A stretch of 64,000 nucleotides of DNA from contig CP095495.1 of the NCBI GenBank assembly GCA_023052945.1, positions 620,001-684,000 on the forward strand, read 5' to 3'. The notes below the pieces were generated by a model. That model was not told the origin of the DNA and did no database searches. It saw only the letters and a list, made by a program, of their open reading frames with translations. This document shows positions 17,020-25,854 of the stretch, piece by piece (the stretch's first letter is position 1; each line of letters opens with the position of its first letter). Source of the stretch: Wolbachia pipientis. Its GTDB lineage: Bacteria; Pseudomonadota; Alphaproteobacteria; Rickettsiales; Anaplasmataceae. A program made the position numbers and the translations under genes.

Positions 17020-17521
17020 ATGAAAAAAGCAAAAAGTAAATTAGAAATAGTGAATCCTAATGCAGCAGGAATAGACATTGGTTCAGCTGTACACTATGTG
17101 TGTGTACCTGAAGGAAGAACGCGTTCAGAAATTTGGCTGCTTTACTGAAGACCTTCATAACTTAGCACAGTGGTTGAAAAAGTGTAAAGTTACAACAGTA
17201 GCTATGGAATCAACAGGAGTATATTGGATTCCTTTATTTCAAATACTTGAGTCATACAAATTCGAGGTAAAATGCACGGCATGTAAAGAATGTACCTGGT
17301 AGGAAGTCTGACGTTCAAGATTGCCAATGGCTCCAACAACTGCATAGCTACGGACTGCTTCATGGATCGTTTAGGCCAGATAATCAGATGTGTGTATTGC
17401 GCAGTTACGTGCGGCAACGCAAAAATCTCACTGAAAGTGCATCTACACATATTCTGCGTATGCAGAAGGCATTAATTCAAATGAATATACAATTACACAA
17501 GGTTATTAGTCATATTACTGG
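17020..17521 (+). pseudogene. IS110-family transposase fragment
   Basis: The N-terminal part of an IS110 transposase, starting at the ATG at 17020. KSKLEIVNPNAAGIDIGSAVHYVCVPEG carries the first catalytic aspartate of the RuvC-like DEDD domain (GIDIG). A frameshift near 17125 moves the reading to FTEDLHNLAQWLKKCKVTTVAMESTGVYWIPLFQIL, with the catalytic E in AMESTG. A second shift near 17270 leads to GRKSDVQDCQWLQQLHSYGLLHGSFRP, with the third acidic site. The sequence stops at the deleted IS5 copy; the C-terminal serine domain is absent. The non-coding stretch 16720-17019 may be the element's own left end. Confidence 0.85.
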
Positions 17522-17741
17522 AGACCTGCTGAAAAAGGTGATTGAAAAAATGATGTAAGAGAGGTAGAAGAAGAATAAGCAGATCAAGTAAGGAAAAAAA
17601 TGAGCTTTAGTTACTATAATATGAAAAAACACCCAAGAAACTTTCGTAATATAACAGGTTTAACTATATACGCCTTTTAGTTAACCTTGATTTTAGTCAC
17701 CCTCCTTTCCTTTTTTTTATCGCTTGATTCGCAGCAGGTCT
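17522..17741 (+). mobile_element. Internally deleted IS5-family copy 4 (220 bp)
   Basis: Both ends of the IS5-family element are present (AGACCTGCTG at 17522, CAGCAGGTCT to 17741), but about 736 bases in the middle are gone. The join follows GGTTTAACTATA and resumes at ACGCCTTTTAGTTAACC. It keeps about the first 50 codons' worth of left end and the stop region only, so it can move only if an intact copy supplies transposase. It lies exactly between an IS110 fragment and an IS66 fragment, and its flanks (TGG and TGA) do not match. Confidence 0.92.
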
Positions 17742-18003
17742 TGATTTCTTCACCGCACTCGCATCTATTTGGCAACTCTACCTTCACCACCTCATCTGCT
17801 TCCATTTTAGCTCGGCAATTTCCCTTATGTTCACCTATCTTCCTGCCGCCCTCTGACTTATCTTCTGGTGTGTCTTTTTTTATTTTGTACAGCTCTTTTG
17901 AACTTGGTAAAGATGAATTCCTTGAGTTTAAGCCAAGTTTCTCTCTTAGTTCAGCATTCTCTATTTCTAAGATTTTATTTTTTTCTTCAAGCTTTCTGCT
18001 CTA
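17742..18003 (-). pseudogene. IS66-family transposase (TnpC) N-terminal fragment
   Basis: Read on the minus strand, this gives KLEEKNKILEIENAELREKL, then GLNSRNSSLPSSKELYK, GGRKIGEHKG and a zinc-finger-like PNRCECGEEI. This is the leucine-rich coil, N-S-R-N-S-S-x-P-S-S segment and Cys motif at the N terminus of IS66 TnpC. The frame is cut at 17741 by the deleted IS5 copy, and the catalytic DDE domain is missing. Its 5' end near 18003 has no clear start. Confidence 0.85.
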
Positions 18004-18324
18004 AGTTTTTACATAACTCTACAATACTGATCAACAATTGAAGCATCTAGCCTTACATTACTATCAACATTTTGTGTTATTACTACTTCAATATATTATG
18101 TCAATTATTTTTTATCCTTGCCACACCCCTGAACGGATACAACTTTTTCCTATTGTCATCCAAGCAGCGTGAGCTATAGCTAAACTGACTTAGATTTACC
18201 GACAATTTGAAAAACGACAAATTCGTCATTCCGCTACTAGTTAGCGCCGCGGCGGTATAACGTGTTGCTTGGGTCAGCTATAGAAGGAGTGCGTTGTTAT
18301 TTAAATAATAGTTATGCAACAGAT
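18004..18324. repeat. Gene-free stretch with one palindromic unit
   Basis: No gene is supported here. At 18175-18283 lies a complete palindromic unit: TATAGCTAAACTGACTTAG at the left, a GTCATTCCGCTACTAGTTAG arm and GCGGCGGTATAACG in the middle, and CAGCTATAG at the right. Confidence 0.75.
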
Positions 18325-19024
18325 CTATTGAATTGAGCAGGAGCTCTTATTTGCTTTTTGCGCACTGACTACTTGTGTTTCAGTGCTTGGTATTGCTAAA
18401 TCAATCAATTCCCATCCTTCATTATTTGCTTCACAAGCATTCCAACATTGAGCCAATTCCTTATTATTTTTTACAGAATCTGGCATTTTTTCATTAGGAT
18501 TTTGTTCTAATGTATGCTTAATTAGAATCTTACAGCAATCTTTGCATTCAATTGACTTATCTGTACCATATAATTTAGTAACACAATCTAAAGCGGTGTT
18601 TCCACCGTAGTGTTCATGTGGGCAATCACTTTTCTATGAGAGCCTTTAACACGTCTGGAGAACGAGCCAAAGCGCAGGCATGTAAATATCCTTTCTCATT
18701 TTGCACGTTAGCCCCTGCTTTTATTAAAACTTGCGCTAGATTTGGTAAAGCGCAAGGTTTGTAATTAATAGCAATAGAAAAAAGACTATCTACTGGAAAG
18801 CCATCATAGTCTTTCAAATCAAATTTGTGATTAATATCAAAACCTTTTTCTTCCCAAGAAGTGTGTAAATCTTTATAATAGTTTTCTTTGCTTGAAGTTT
18901 GCATTCTACTTTCTAGCCTTTCTTTTATTTTTTCTATTACATTACTAATATCTAAATCGTGATCTTCATTCACTTTATACAACACATTACACAAAGCACT
19001 ATAAAGCCAAGTTTCTCTATTCAT
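18325..19024 (-). pseudogene. Ankyrin-repeat-like protein with a frameshift
   Basis: The first 132 codons (19024 down to 18629) end in ankyrin-like units, for example LPNLAQVLIKAGANVQNEKGYLHACALARSPDVLKALIEK. A one-base loss in a short T run at 18630-18633 then produces a stop at 18626. In the next frame the protein would continue with DCPHEHYGGNTALDCVTKLYG (another repeat) and a cysteine-rich tail to the stop at 18325, about 232 residues in all. Ankyrin proteins are numerous in Wolbachia and often proposed as host-interacting. Either the gene has decayed or the sequence has an error here. Confidence 0.75.
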
Positions 19025-19142
19025 TATAATTTATACCTTAAAACTATTAATATACACTTATGTAGTATATAAACTCTAAATAACATTTTGCAAAATATTA
19101 ATTGTTAGATAACATAATCAAAGTTTTTATCTTACATTCATC

Positions 19143-20120
19143 ATGGTTAGAGCTATACAAATAAAAAAAACTGGGGGACCAGAAGTATTAGAATTTGTAG
19201 ATAAGAATATAGGTGAGCCAAAAGGCGAAGAAGTCTTAATACGTCATACAACTATCGGCTTAAATCGTTATGATTTAGAGCACAGAAAAGGTACACGCAA
19301 AATTAAAAATTTACCATCAGTGCTTGGAGTGGAGGCAGTTGGGGTTATTGAAAAACTTGGTAAAAAAATCAGTGGTGGATTCAAAGTTGGAGACAGAGTT
19401 GGATATTGCACAGCTCCTCCAGGGGCATATTGTGAAAAGTGCATTATACACCAGAAATATCTGATAAAAATTCCAGATGACATATCTGATGAAGTTGCTG
19501 CTGCAGTGCTGTTTAAAGGTATGACAGCTCACTATTTAGTTAATCAATCTTATAAAGTTAGGCCTGGTGCTTTCGTGCTAGTTCATGGGGCTAATGGTGG
19601 TTTAGGACAAATAATATGCCAATGGGCAAAGGATAAAAAAGGTGTAGTGATAGGTTCTGTAAGCTCTGATGAAAAAATGAAGATAGCTTTACAAAGTGGC
19701 TGCACATACGCAATAAACTACAATGATAAAGACTTCGTTTCTAAAGTTATGGAGATTACGCAAAACAGAGGAGTAGGTGCAGTGTATGACCCTATAGGTT
19801 ACGCTACAAGCAAGCTTTCTTTTGAATCTTTAGGCAGGTTCGGCATATACGTTTCCTATGGGCAGATATCAGGTAACGCTCCTGTTAGTTTTTCTTTACT
19901 TAGTTCACGTTCGTTATTTGCAACTGGAACCTCAATATACCATTATAAGCATAATAGATTCACATTAGTGCTTACCACAATGGAAATCTTCGAGATGATA
20001 AGAAAAAAACTTTTAACTGTACGGATCAATAAAAAATATAAATTTGATGAAATAATTCAAGCTCATCGCGATATGGAAAATAGAAAAGCGAGTGGGTTAA
20101 ATATTATCAAAATCTCTTAA
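19143..20120 (+). CDS. qor: NADPH:quinone oxidoreductase, zinc-independent MDR family
   Basis: A 325-residue member of the medium-chain dehydrogenase/reductase superfamily, quinone oxidoreductase branch. The GroES-like N-terminal domain has GLNRYDLEHRKG and PSVLGVEAVGVIEKLG. The Rossmann domain has VLVHGANGGLGQIICQWAK, the A-x-G-G-x-G nucleotide-binding turn. The cysteine ligands for structural zinc are not arranged as in true alcohol dehydrogenases. It would reduce quinones with NADPH in the cytoplasm; the physiological substrate is unknown. The ATG at 19143 diverges from the ankyrin gene across 118 bases. Confidence 0.88.
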   Translation: MVRAIQIKKTGGPEVLEFVDKNIGEPKGEEVLIRHTTIGLNRYDLEHRKGTRKIKNLPSVLGVEAVGVIEKLGKKISGGFKVGDRVGYCTAPPGAYCEKCIIHQKYLIKIPDDISDEVAAAVLFKGMTAHYLVNQSYKVRPGAFVLVHGANGGLGQIICQWAKDKKGVVIGSVSSDEKMKIALQSGCTYAINYNDKDFVSKVMEITQNRGVGAVYDPIGYATSKLSFESLGRFGIYVSYGQISGNAPVSFSLLSSRSLFATGTSIYHYKHNRFTLVLTTMEIFEMIRKKLLTVRINKKYKFDEIIQAHRDMENRKASGLNIIKIS

Positions 20121-20209
20121 ATAAATTAGTAATTTAAACTAACCATTCATTAAATCATATCAACTAGAGCTTCACATATTTAATTCTCCTTTTGGGGAAA
20201 TTAAAAGCA

Positions 20210-20292
20210 TATAGCTAAACTGACTTAGGCTTACCAACAACCGTCATCCCGCTACTTGTTAGCGCCGCGGCGGTATGACGTCTTAGCTATAG
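20210..20292. repeat. Single palindromic unit
   Basis: Bounded by TATAGCTAAACTGACTTAGG and TCTTAGCTATAG, with a core of GTCATCCCGCTACTTGTTAG and CGCCGCGGCGGTATGACG. It is a compact example of the family, which makes its TATAGCTA/TAGCTATA ends easy to see. It lies between the qor and ispH stop codons. Confidence 0.75.
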
Positions 20293-20349
20293 ATGCTGGT
20301 TTGTGTGCTCCCAGTAATTTCAAGAGAAGCTTAGTAGATAAGTTGTGTT

Positions 20350-21279
20350 TTAAACCAGATTCGGTATTTTAAACTGAACATTTTCAGTAATACCACCTGG
20401 CATAACTGAAACTTTTACATCCATGCTTACTTTTAGATAGTCTATTAATTCATCAACCAATATGTCAGGAGCGGAAGCACCTGCAGTGATTCCTATCTTT
20501 TCTACACCCTGCAACCAGCTTTTATTCACATAGCTGCAATTATCAATCAAGTAGGCTCTTTTTCCTCTGGCAGTGCACAGATCTAATAAGCGGTTTGAAT
20601 TTGAGCTATTTTTACTTCCTACAACTAACACCATGTCTACAATTTCAGCTAGCTTTTTAACAGCATTTTGTCTGTTTTGCGTTGCATAGCATATGTCCTT
20701 TAAATCTGGACCTGTTATGCTTGGAAACCTGAGCTTCAGGGCAGCAATAATTTCATGGGTATCGTCGATGCTTAACGTGGTTTGTGTAACATAAGATAAA
20801 TTATCTGGATCTGTAACTTTTAAATTGCGTACGTCCTGCACAGTTTGCACTAAAATGATAGGATTATTTACTCTTCCTCTAATTCCCTTAACTTCTGGAT
20901 GATTTTCATGCCCAATGAGAATTAATTCTTTACCGCTGTTTTCATACCTTTTTGCCTCTTTGTGCACTTTGCTAACTAAAGGACATGTTGCATCAATCAC
21001 TTGAATACCCTTTCTTCTTGCCTCATCTTCTATATTTTTTGACACTCCGTGCGCGCTGAAGATCAGTATTCCTCCATTATCTTCAATTTCCTCAATACTG
21101 TTCACAAAAACCACTCCTTGTCTCTTAAAGTTCTCTACTATATATTTATTGTGAACAATTTCATGTAGCACATAAACTTGGCACTTGTTTTTGTATTTTT
21201 CTAAAGTAATAGCTAATATGTCCACAGCTCTTTTTACCCCGGCACAAAAACCTCGTGGCTCAGCTAAGATGATTTCCAT
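20350..21279 (-). CDS. ispH: 4-hydroxy-3-methylbut-2-enyl diphosphate reductase
   Basis: Last enzyme of the MEP isoprenoid pathway, an iron-sulfur reductase forming IPP and DMAPP. The three cluster cysteines are in [22 protein letters not shown] and the [12 protein letters not shown] segment. KNSSNSNRL and ITAGASAPD complete the signatures. I chose the ATG at 21279 (protein starts [14 protein letters not shown], the family start), giving 309 residues. An upstream in-frame start would overlap the divergent ftsI gene. The two start codons lie 20 bases apart, so both promoters must overlap coding sequence or be very compact. Confidence 0.96.
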   Translation of the reverse strand: MEIILAEPRGFCAGVKRAVDILAITLEKYKNKCQVYVLHEIVHNKYIVENFKRQGVVFVNSIEEIEDNGGILIFSAHGVSKNIEDEARRKGIQVIDATCPLVSKVHKEAKRYENSGKELILIGHENHPEVKGIRGRVNNPIILVQTVQDVRNLKVTDPDNLSYVTQTTLSIDDTHEIIAALKLRFPSITGPDLKDICYATQNRQNAVKKLAEIVDMVLVVGSKNSSNSNRLLDLCTARGKRAYLIDNCSYVNKSWLQGVEKIGITAGASAPDILVDELIDYLKVSMDVKVSVMPGGITENVQFKIPNLV

Positions 21280-21299
21280 TTTTGTCAAATCAAGTAAAC

Positions 21300-22925
21300 A
21301 TGCAAGCATTACTTAAAAATAAGCTCCGCTCACTATGTTTTATAGTACCATTATTTATATTTTATATAATAATTATTTTTCGCATATTCTCTTTAACATT
21401 TGATCAACTTACTACTTCAGAAAATTTTAGAAAAAATAATATAGTACATAAACAACCTGATATTTTGGATAGAAATGGAGTGGTAATAGCAACAAATGTG
21501 CCCACAACATCACTATATATAGATTCAACTAAAGTAAAGAATCCGGAAAGTATAGCAGCACAACTGTGTTCTATTTTGAATGATCTTGAATACGAGAATT
21601 CATATAGAGTACTTACTTCAAAAAAGAAATTTGCTTGGGTAAAGCGGCACTTGACTCCAAAAGAACTGTTAGCAATAAAAAATGCCGGCGTGCCAGGAAT
21701 AAACTTTTATAACGATGTAAAACGTATATATCCTCACAGTAATTTATTTTCACACGTGCTTGGTTACACTGACATAGATGGCAACGGTATTGCAGGAATT
21801 GAGGCATATATAAGTAAAAACAAACAACATTCTGTTATCCAAGTAGCTGACACTGGGGTCCAGAAAAAAAATACGTGGATTCCAGCATTACGCGCTGGAA
21901 TAACACCTTACCAGGGTATTCAACTATCCTTAGATACACGAGTGCAAAGCATAGTGCATGAAGAGCTAACTAAAGCTGTAAGCAGATATCAGGCACTCGG
22001 CGGAGTAGGAATTGTTTTAAATGTGAGAAATAGTGAAGTCATCTCAATGGTCGGTCTGCCTGATTTTAACCCCAACCTACAGAATAAGGCAGAAGACGTA
22101 CAAAAGTTTAATCGCGCCAGTCTTGGGGTGTATGAGATGGGGTCGGTATTAAAACTCTTTACAATAGCCGCAGCGCTTGATGCAAACGTTGTAAAAATTG
22201 ATGATTTATATAACGTGTCAAAGCCAATCACTATTGGGAAATATAAAATTTATGATCTTCATGAATTTAAGATTCCGGAAATCACTGTGCGAGATATATT
22301 TGTGAAATCATCCAACATTGGTGCAGCAAAAATTGCAGTTAAATTAGGTATTGAAAAACAAGTAGAATACTTTAAAGCTATGAAGCTATTTTCTCCTTTG
22401 AAAATAGAAATACCAGAAAAATCTACACCGATAATCCCGGATAAATGGAGTGAAAACACTTTAATAACAGCATCTTATGGTTATGGCATAGCTGTAACTC
22501 CTATACATCTTGCACAAACTGCAGCAGCATTAATCAACAATGGGGTATTTCATAACGCAACCTTGATGTTGAATAAGAGAAGTATAGGAGAGCAAATTAT
22601 CTCAAGAAGAACTTCCAGGGAAATGAGAAAATTATTACGCGCAGCAGTAACAGATGGCACTGGCAGAAAAGCAAAAATAAAGGCATATTCAATAGGGGGA
22701 AAGACTGGATCGGCGGAAAAAGTTGTAGATGGTAAATATAGCAAAGATGCAAACATAGCGTCATTTATAGGAGTGCTAACTATGCTTGACCCAAGGTATA
22801 TAGTGCTAATTGCTATTGATGAACCTCAAGGGATACACCATACCGGGGGAATAATTGCTGCGCCTATAGTAAAGAACATTATAAATAAAATAGCACCTAT
22901 ACTAAATGTTACACCTGAGATGTAA
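21300..22925 (+). CDS. ftsI: Penicillin-binding protein, FtsI-type transpeptidase
   Basis: A class B penicillin-binding protein of 541 residues. An N-terminal membrane anchor (about residues 10-35) is followed by a dimerisation domain ([15 protein letters not shown]) and the transpeptidase domain with S282-V-L-K, S337-S-N and K468-[17 protein letters not shown] favours FtsI over MrdA. Wolbachia keeps a reduced lipid II pathway needed for division. Residues about 178-202 ([12 protein letters not shown] ... [11 protein letters not shown]) look like a palindromic repeat inserted in frame; see the separate entry. ATG 21300 is preferred over the TTG at 21282, which lies closer to the divergent ispH. 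Confidence 0.92.
   Translation: MQALLKNKLRSLCFIVPLFIFYIIIIFRIFSLTFDQLTTSENFRKNNIVHKQPDILDRNGVVIATNVPTTSLYIDSTKVKNPESIAAQLCSILNDLEYENSYRVLTSKKKFAWVKRHLTPKELLAIKNAGVPGINFYNDVKRIYPHSNLFSHVLGYTDIDGNGIAGIEAYISKNKQHSVIQVADTGVQKKNTWIPALRAGITPYQGIQLSLDTRVQSIVHEELTKAVSRYQALGGVGIVLNVRNSEVISMVGLPDFNPNLQNKAEDVQKFNRASLGVYEMGSVLKLFTIAAALDANVVKIDDLYNVSKPITIGKYKIYDLHEFKIPEITVRDIFVKSSNIGAAKIAVKLGIEKQVEYFKAMKLFSPLKIEIPEKSTPIIPDKWSENTLITASYGYGIAVTPIHLAQTAAALINNGVFHNATLMLNKRSIGEQIISRRTSREMRKLLRAAVTDGTGRKAKIKAYSIGGKTGSAEKVVDGKYSKDANIASFIGVLTMLDPRYIVLIAIDEPQGIHHTGGIIAAPIVKNIINKIAPILNVTPEM
21833..21908 (+). repeat. Palindromic repeat inserted in frame in ftsI
   Basis: TTATCCAAGTAGCTGACACTGG at 21835-21856 and GGATTCCAGCATTACGCGCTGGAATAACACC at 21878-21908 match intergenic repeats: the first resembles 63358-63383, the second the complement of 57745-57780. 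The stretch begins and ends with TGTTATCC and GGAATAACA, which are nearly inverted. It adds about 25 codons without breaking the frame. Protein-coding palindromic repeats have been described in Wolbachia and Rickettsia. Confidence 0.75.
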
Positions 22926-22927
22926 AA

Positions 22928-23236
22928 TTATGATTGCTTTACTATAACTTCAAATCTATCATTGCCAAAATCCTTATTAATATACCAAGAACCATCATCT
23001 TTAGTTACAAATTCAAGACCTTTAAGATTTCTTTTCATTGTCTTTCCATTTTGACCATCGATAGCGATATTAATATCGAATGTAATAACGTCTAGATTTA
23101 TCATAGCTTCTTTCCCGCTGCACGAATTTAGACTGAACTTGCCTAACATGACATCATTAAAACTTACTTCCCCTGTATAGACATCACACTGACCGTCCAC
23201 ACAACACGTAGTCTCAATATAGAAAAGGTCTGACAT
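22928..23236 (-). CDS. Hypothetical protein, 102 residues
   Basis: Not recognised. The protein (MSDLFYIETTCCVDGQCDVY...) is predicted to be beta-rich. It has three cysteines near the N terminus (TCCVDGQCD) and one further on (SCSGKE), and no signal peptide or membrane helix. It faces ftsI tail to tail with a two-base gap. An earlier in-frame ATG at 23245 would add three residues. Coding is likely because the frame is long for this AT-rich DNA and composition is normal, but I cannot name a family. Confidence 0.55.
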   Translation of the reverse strand: MSDLFYIETTCCVDGQCDVYTGEVSFNDVMLGKFSLNSCSGKEAMINLDVITFDINIAIDGQNGKTMKRNLKGLEFVTKDDGSWYINKDFGNDRFEVIVKQS

Positions 23237-23275
23237 ATAAAACACCTTGCGTTTATAAAAAAAGAGCTAAATATA

Positions 23276-23336
23276 TATAGCTAGTGCAGCCCTACGCCAC
23301 GCCGCTATAGTCGTAAACCTAGAGCACTTTAGCTAT
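23276..23336. repeat. Short palindromic-family unit
   Basis: TATAGCTAGTGCAG at the left and CACTTTAGCTATA at the right enclose only about 35 bases. It keeps the ends of the family but has lost the GTCATCCCGC core. Confidence 0.6.
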
Positions 23337-23406
23337 ATAACCATAATACAGCTAGGAATGTAAAATTCAATAGTTAATTGTGTAAGGAAGTCTAAATTAC
23401 TACATC

Positions 23407-24114
23407 TTAGAGGAATGGCTGTTTAGTTTTTTTGTTAATCTTTTTTACCATGCTGTCAATCATATGCTTTATCCCTTGATATACAGAGTATATACTTTCG
23501 TCGCTACGCATATAAGCAGAACAGGAAAATACATTATGTTCTTCGTCTTCTATTGATAACCCTGTATCACACTTTATGTGTTCACCACCAAGCTTCTCTA
23601 TCAACTGTTCTCTGTCATCTCCTATAGTTACCTTAACCTTACTTTCTTCTTTACCTATCTTGCCACTTAAAATTGAAACAATGATGGCTGGAGATATGCA
23701 TATCGCTCCTATCGGCTTTTTTGTAACAAAAAATTCTGAAACTAATCTTTCAAATTCAGGCATTACTGTCACCATGTCTTTATTCTCAGCTAAGTCAGAC
23801 AAATTTTTTGCAACCCCGTATCCACCAGGTACAACTAGCATGTCAAAATTTTCAGCTTTGGCTTCTTTTAAGTCATATATTTCACCTCTTGCGATTCTTG
23901 CTGCTTCCACAAGTACATTCCTTTTTTCTTTTGTTGCCTCTTTTGTTTTATGATTCATAACTTGTGTGATATTGATATCAGGTGCAAAGCATTTAACATC
24001 CACATCCTGCTGATCCAGCACAAGCAGACTTAAAACCGCTTCTCTTACCTCTGTACCGTCAAGGTGACCACACCCTGATAAAACCACAGCAGCTTTTAAT
24101 TTTTTTTCACCCAT
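23407..24114 (-). CDS. elbB: ElbB-type DJ-1/PfpI family protein
   Basis: A 235-residue member of the DJ-1/PfpI superfamily, closest to ElbB (sometimes called isoprenoid biosynthesis protein with amidotransferase-like domain; glyoxalase activity has been reported). VVLSGCGHLDGTEVREAV at the start is diagnostic. MLVVPGGYGVAKNLSD holds the conserved glutamine-amidotransferase-like loop, and GAICISPAI holds the nucleophile-elbow cysteine. I chose the ATG at 24114 (MGEKKLKAAVVLSG); an earlier ATG at 24132 adds six residues. It may act in detoxifying reactive aldehydes. Confidence 0.88.
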   Translation of the reverse strand: MGEKKLKAAVVLSGCGHLDGTEVREAVLSLLVLDQQDVDVKCFAPDINITQVMNHKTKEATKEKRNVLVEAARIARGEIYDLKEAKAENFDMLVVPGGYGVAKNLSDLAENKDMVTVMPEFERLVSEFFVTKKPIGAICISPAIIVSILSGKIGKEESKVKVTIGDDREQLIEKLGGEHIKCDTGLSIEDEEHNVFSCSAYMRSDESIYSVYQGIKHMIDSMVKKINKKTKQPFL

Positions 24115-24261
24115 AAAGTACCTTAATTTCATGTAATCTAGATATTTTAATACAAATTCTATATTTGGAAAGAGGTTATTATATTAATCATCTCATATTT
24201 ATTATAATATAATTAATAATTGGTATATAATTAGGCATATTTATAGTTGATGAAGTTGAAT

Positions 24262-25251
24262 ATGGCACCTACAAACAGTACGTTTTTTGACACTGACTAC
24301 CCAGAGCTAAGAAAAGCTATTTCAGATATAATAGAAAGCATTGTACAGTCCCCACAGGAAGAAAAAGGGAAGTTGTTTGAAGCCCTATCAGAACAAGTTA
24401 GAGGGATGAATCTCAAAGATTTAGGTTTAGCAATTAATGACCAAGGCTTGCAAAAGGAGGTAAATAAAGAATTATTTATAAAACTCATTGAAGAAGCACT
24501 TAAAGGGTTAACTTCTGAAAACGTTGACTCAAAAATAATAGAAGAGGCGTTAAAATCTGTTAATCAGCAAGCAATAAGTAACGTTATAAATAATAATAAA
24601 GGTCCGCTGGACAATCTAGTCAATTATTTTAAATCAGCATCTGCAAATAAAAAAATTGGAATAGCTTCTACCGGAATAGTATTGGGAGTAGCATTTTCTC
24701 CGCTTATTGTGCTTGCTACATTAATAGCGCTTGTAGCTATTGGAGCGCGTTATGTAGGAATAGGTATAGGAAAGGCAGGGGAAAAAATAAAAGAAGGAGC
24801 GATTGAAGCAGGAAAAGCAGTGAAAAGTTCATATAAGGATTTAATAGATAAATTACCTGAGGTTCAAAGAAGAGAAAATAATTTTGAAAAGTTAATAAGC
24901 AATTTAATGGAAAAGAATCTTGAAGCTGATGAAGGAGAAAGAACAATGCTTAGTAATGAAATAAAAATAATAAAAATGCTTCAGAATCAAGAGCAACTAG
25001 CAGCCATAGGACAGTTAATAGGGGAAGATAAGGCTGGTCTTTTGAACAATCTTATGAGCAAGGGTACTAGTACTCATGAGGAAGACATGGAGAAACTTGT
25101 AGATTTTATGAGCGAATTTCAACCTGCAATTATGGCAATTGGTAGTGACATAAAAGTTAATGAGAAAGCTCAGGAAATAAAGCCAGATTCTCAATTAGGT
25201 AGTTCAAGTGCTGAACGAGTGAGTGAAAAAGGAATCATAGGACCGAGTTGA
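24262..25251 (+). CDS. Hypothetical protein with a central membrane segment
   Basis: Not recognised. Starting at the ATG at 24262 (MAPTNSTFFDTDYPELRK) it has 329 residues; earlier ATG and TTG codons lie in frame at 24250 and 24247. The N-terminal 130 residues are helical and charged. About residues 132-175 form a hydrophobic hairpin or long membrane helix (IGIASTGIVLGVAFSPLIVL, TLIALVAIGARYVGIG) followed by an amphipathic, glycine-rich stretch. The C-terminal 120 residues are predicted coiled helix with an acidic, serine-rich tail. This arrangement is common among Wolbachia-specific secreted or membrane proteins. It stands alone between elbB and fau. Confidence 0.65.
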   Translation: MAPTNSTFFDTDYPELRKAISDIIESIVQSPQEEKGKLFEALSEQVRGMNLKDLGLAINDQGLQKEVNKELFIKLIEEALKGLTSENVDSKIIEEALKSVNQQAISNVINNNKGPLDNLVNYFKSASANKKIGIASTGIVLGVAFSPLIVLATLIALVAIGARYVGIGIGKAGEKIKEGAIEAGKAVKSSYKDLIDKLPEVQRRENNFEKLISNLMEKNLEADEGERTMLSNEIKIIKMLQNQEQLAAIGQLIGEDKAGLLNNLMSKGTSTHEEDMEKLVDFMSEFQPAIMAIGSDIKVNEKAQEIKPDSQLGSSSAERVSEKGIIGPS

Positions 25252-25302
25252 TGCATTTGAGGAGCGTTTGACGCAAAAATTACTATTAGAAAGTGGGATA
25301 CG

Positions 25303-25854
25303 CTATTCCTTTCCATCCACTTTTTTGAGCAATCCACTTTCAAATCTAACACACATCTCAGTGATTATAATATCCAATTTTTGATCATGTTTTTCTACAG
25401 GTAAATCTTTACAATATTGTTTCTCATAGGCTACACCTATAAATATTTTTCCAAGTGGCCGCAGTTTTTCTGTCATTGTATCATACCAACCACCGCCAAA
25501 ACCTAATCTATTAAAATGATCATCAAAAGCAATAACAGGAGTAATGATTGTGTCAGGAATTACATCTTCATTTGTTTCGTTCCATCCCTCAAATTTTAGT
25601 AACTGATTTTTATCAGGAACCGCTATTTTATAACCTAAATCGAATAAGCTATACATCAAAGGCACAACATTTATTTCCCCATCCATTGGAATATAAACCG
25701 CAATTGTTTTACCTTTAACGTAGCTTAAGTTCTGATTAAAGAGATTAATAAGGGAATTTGCCGCATAACTGGAGTAACTTTCATCAATATCTTTTCTTAT
25801 AGCTCTATATTGCTCTCTTATTTTCTTTTTGTGCTGTTTAATATCTTTGAACAT
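25303..25854 (-). CDS. fau: 5-formyltetrahydrofolate cyclo-ligase
   Basis: A 183-residue cyclo-ligase that uses ATP to turn 5-formyl-THF into 5,10-methenyl-THF, recycling a folate by-product. The conserved features are a basic N-terminal segment, IAVYIPMDGEINVVPLM (substrate loop) and the nucleotide-binding FNRLGFGGGWYDTMTEKL, followed by IGVAYEKQ. It overlaps the start of nothing but the preceding PyrK-like gene, by 17 bases, which suggests co-transcription. With the 4.2-7.8 kb operon it forms part of the folate supply. Confidence 0.92.
   Translation of the reverse strand: MFKDIKQHKKKIREQYRAIRKDIDESYSSYAANSLINLFNQNLSYVKGKTIAVYIPMDGEINVVPLMYSLFDLGYKIAVPDKNQLLKFEGWNETNEDVIPDTIITPVIAFDDHFNRLGFGGGWYDTMTEKLRPLGKIFIGVAYEKQYCKDLPVEKHDQKLDIIITEMCVRFESGLLKKVDGKE

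Noticed and set aside
9165..18300. Prophage WO or cif cytoplasmic incompatibility genes in the accessory zone
   Set aside because: No capsid, tail, integrase, OTU or deubiquitinase-like protein was found. The region is explained by insertion sequences, a Fic gene and debris.
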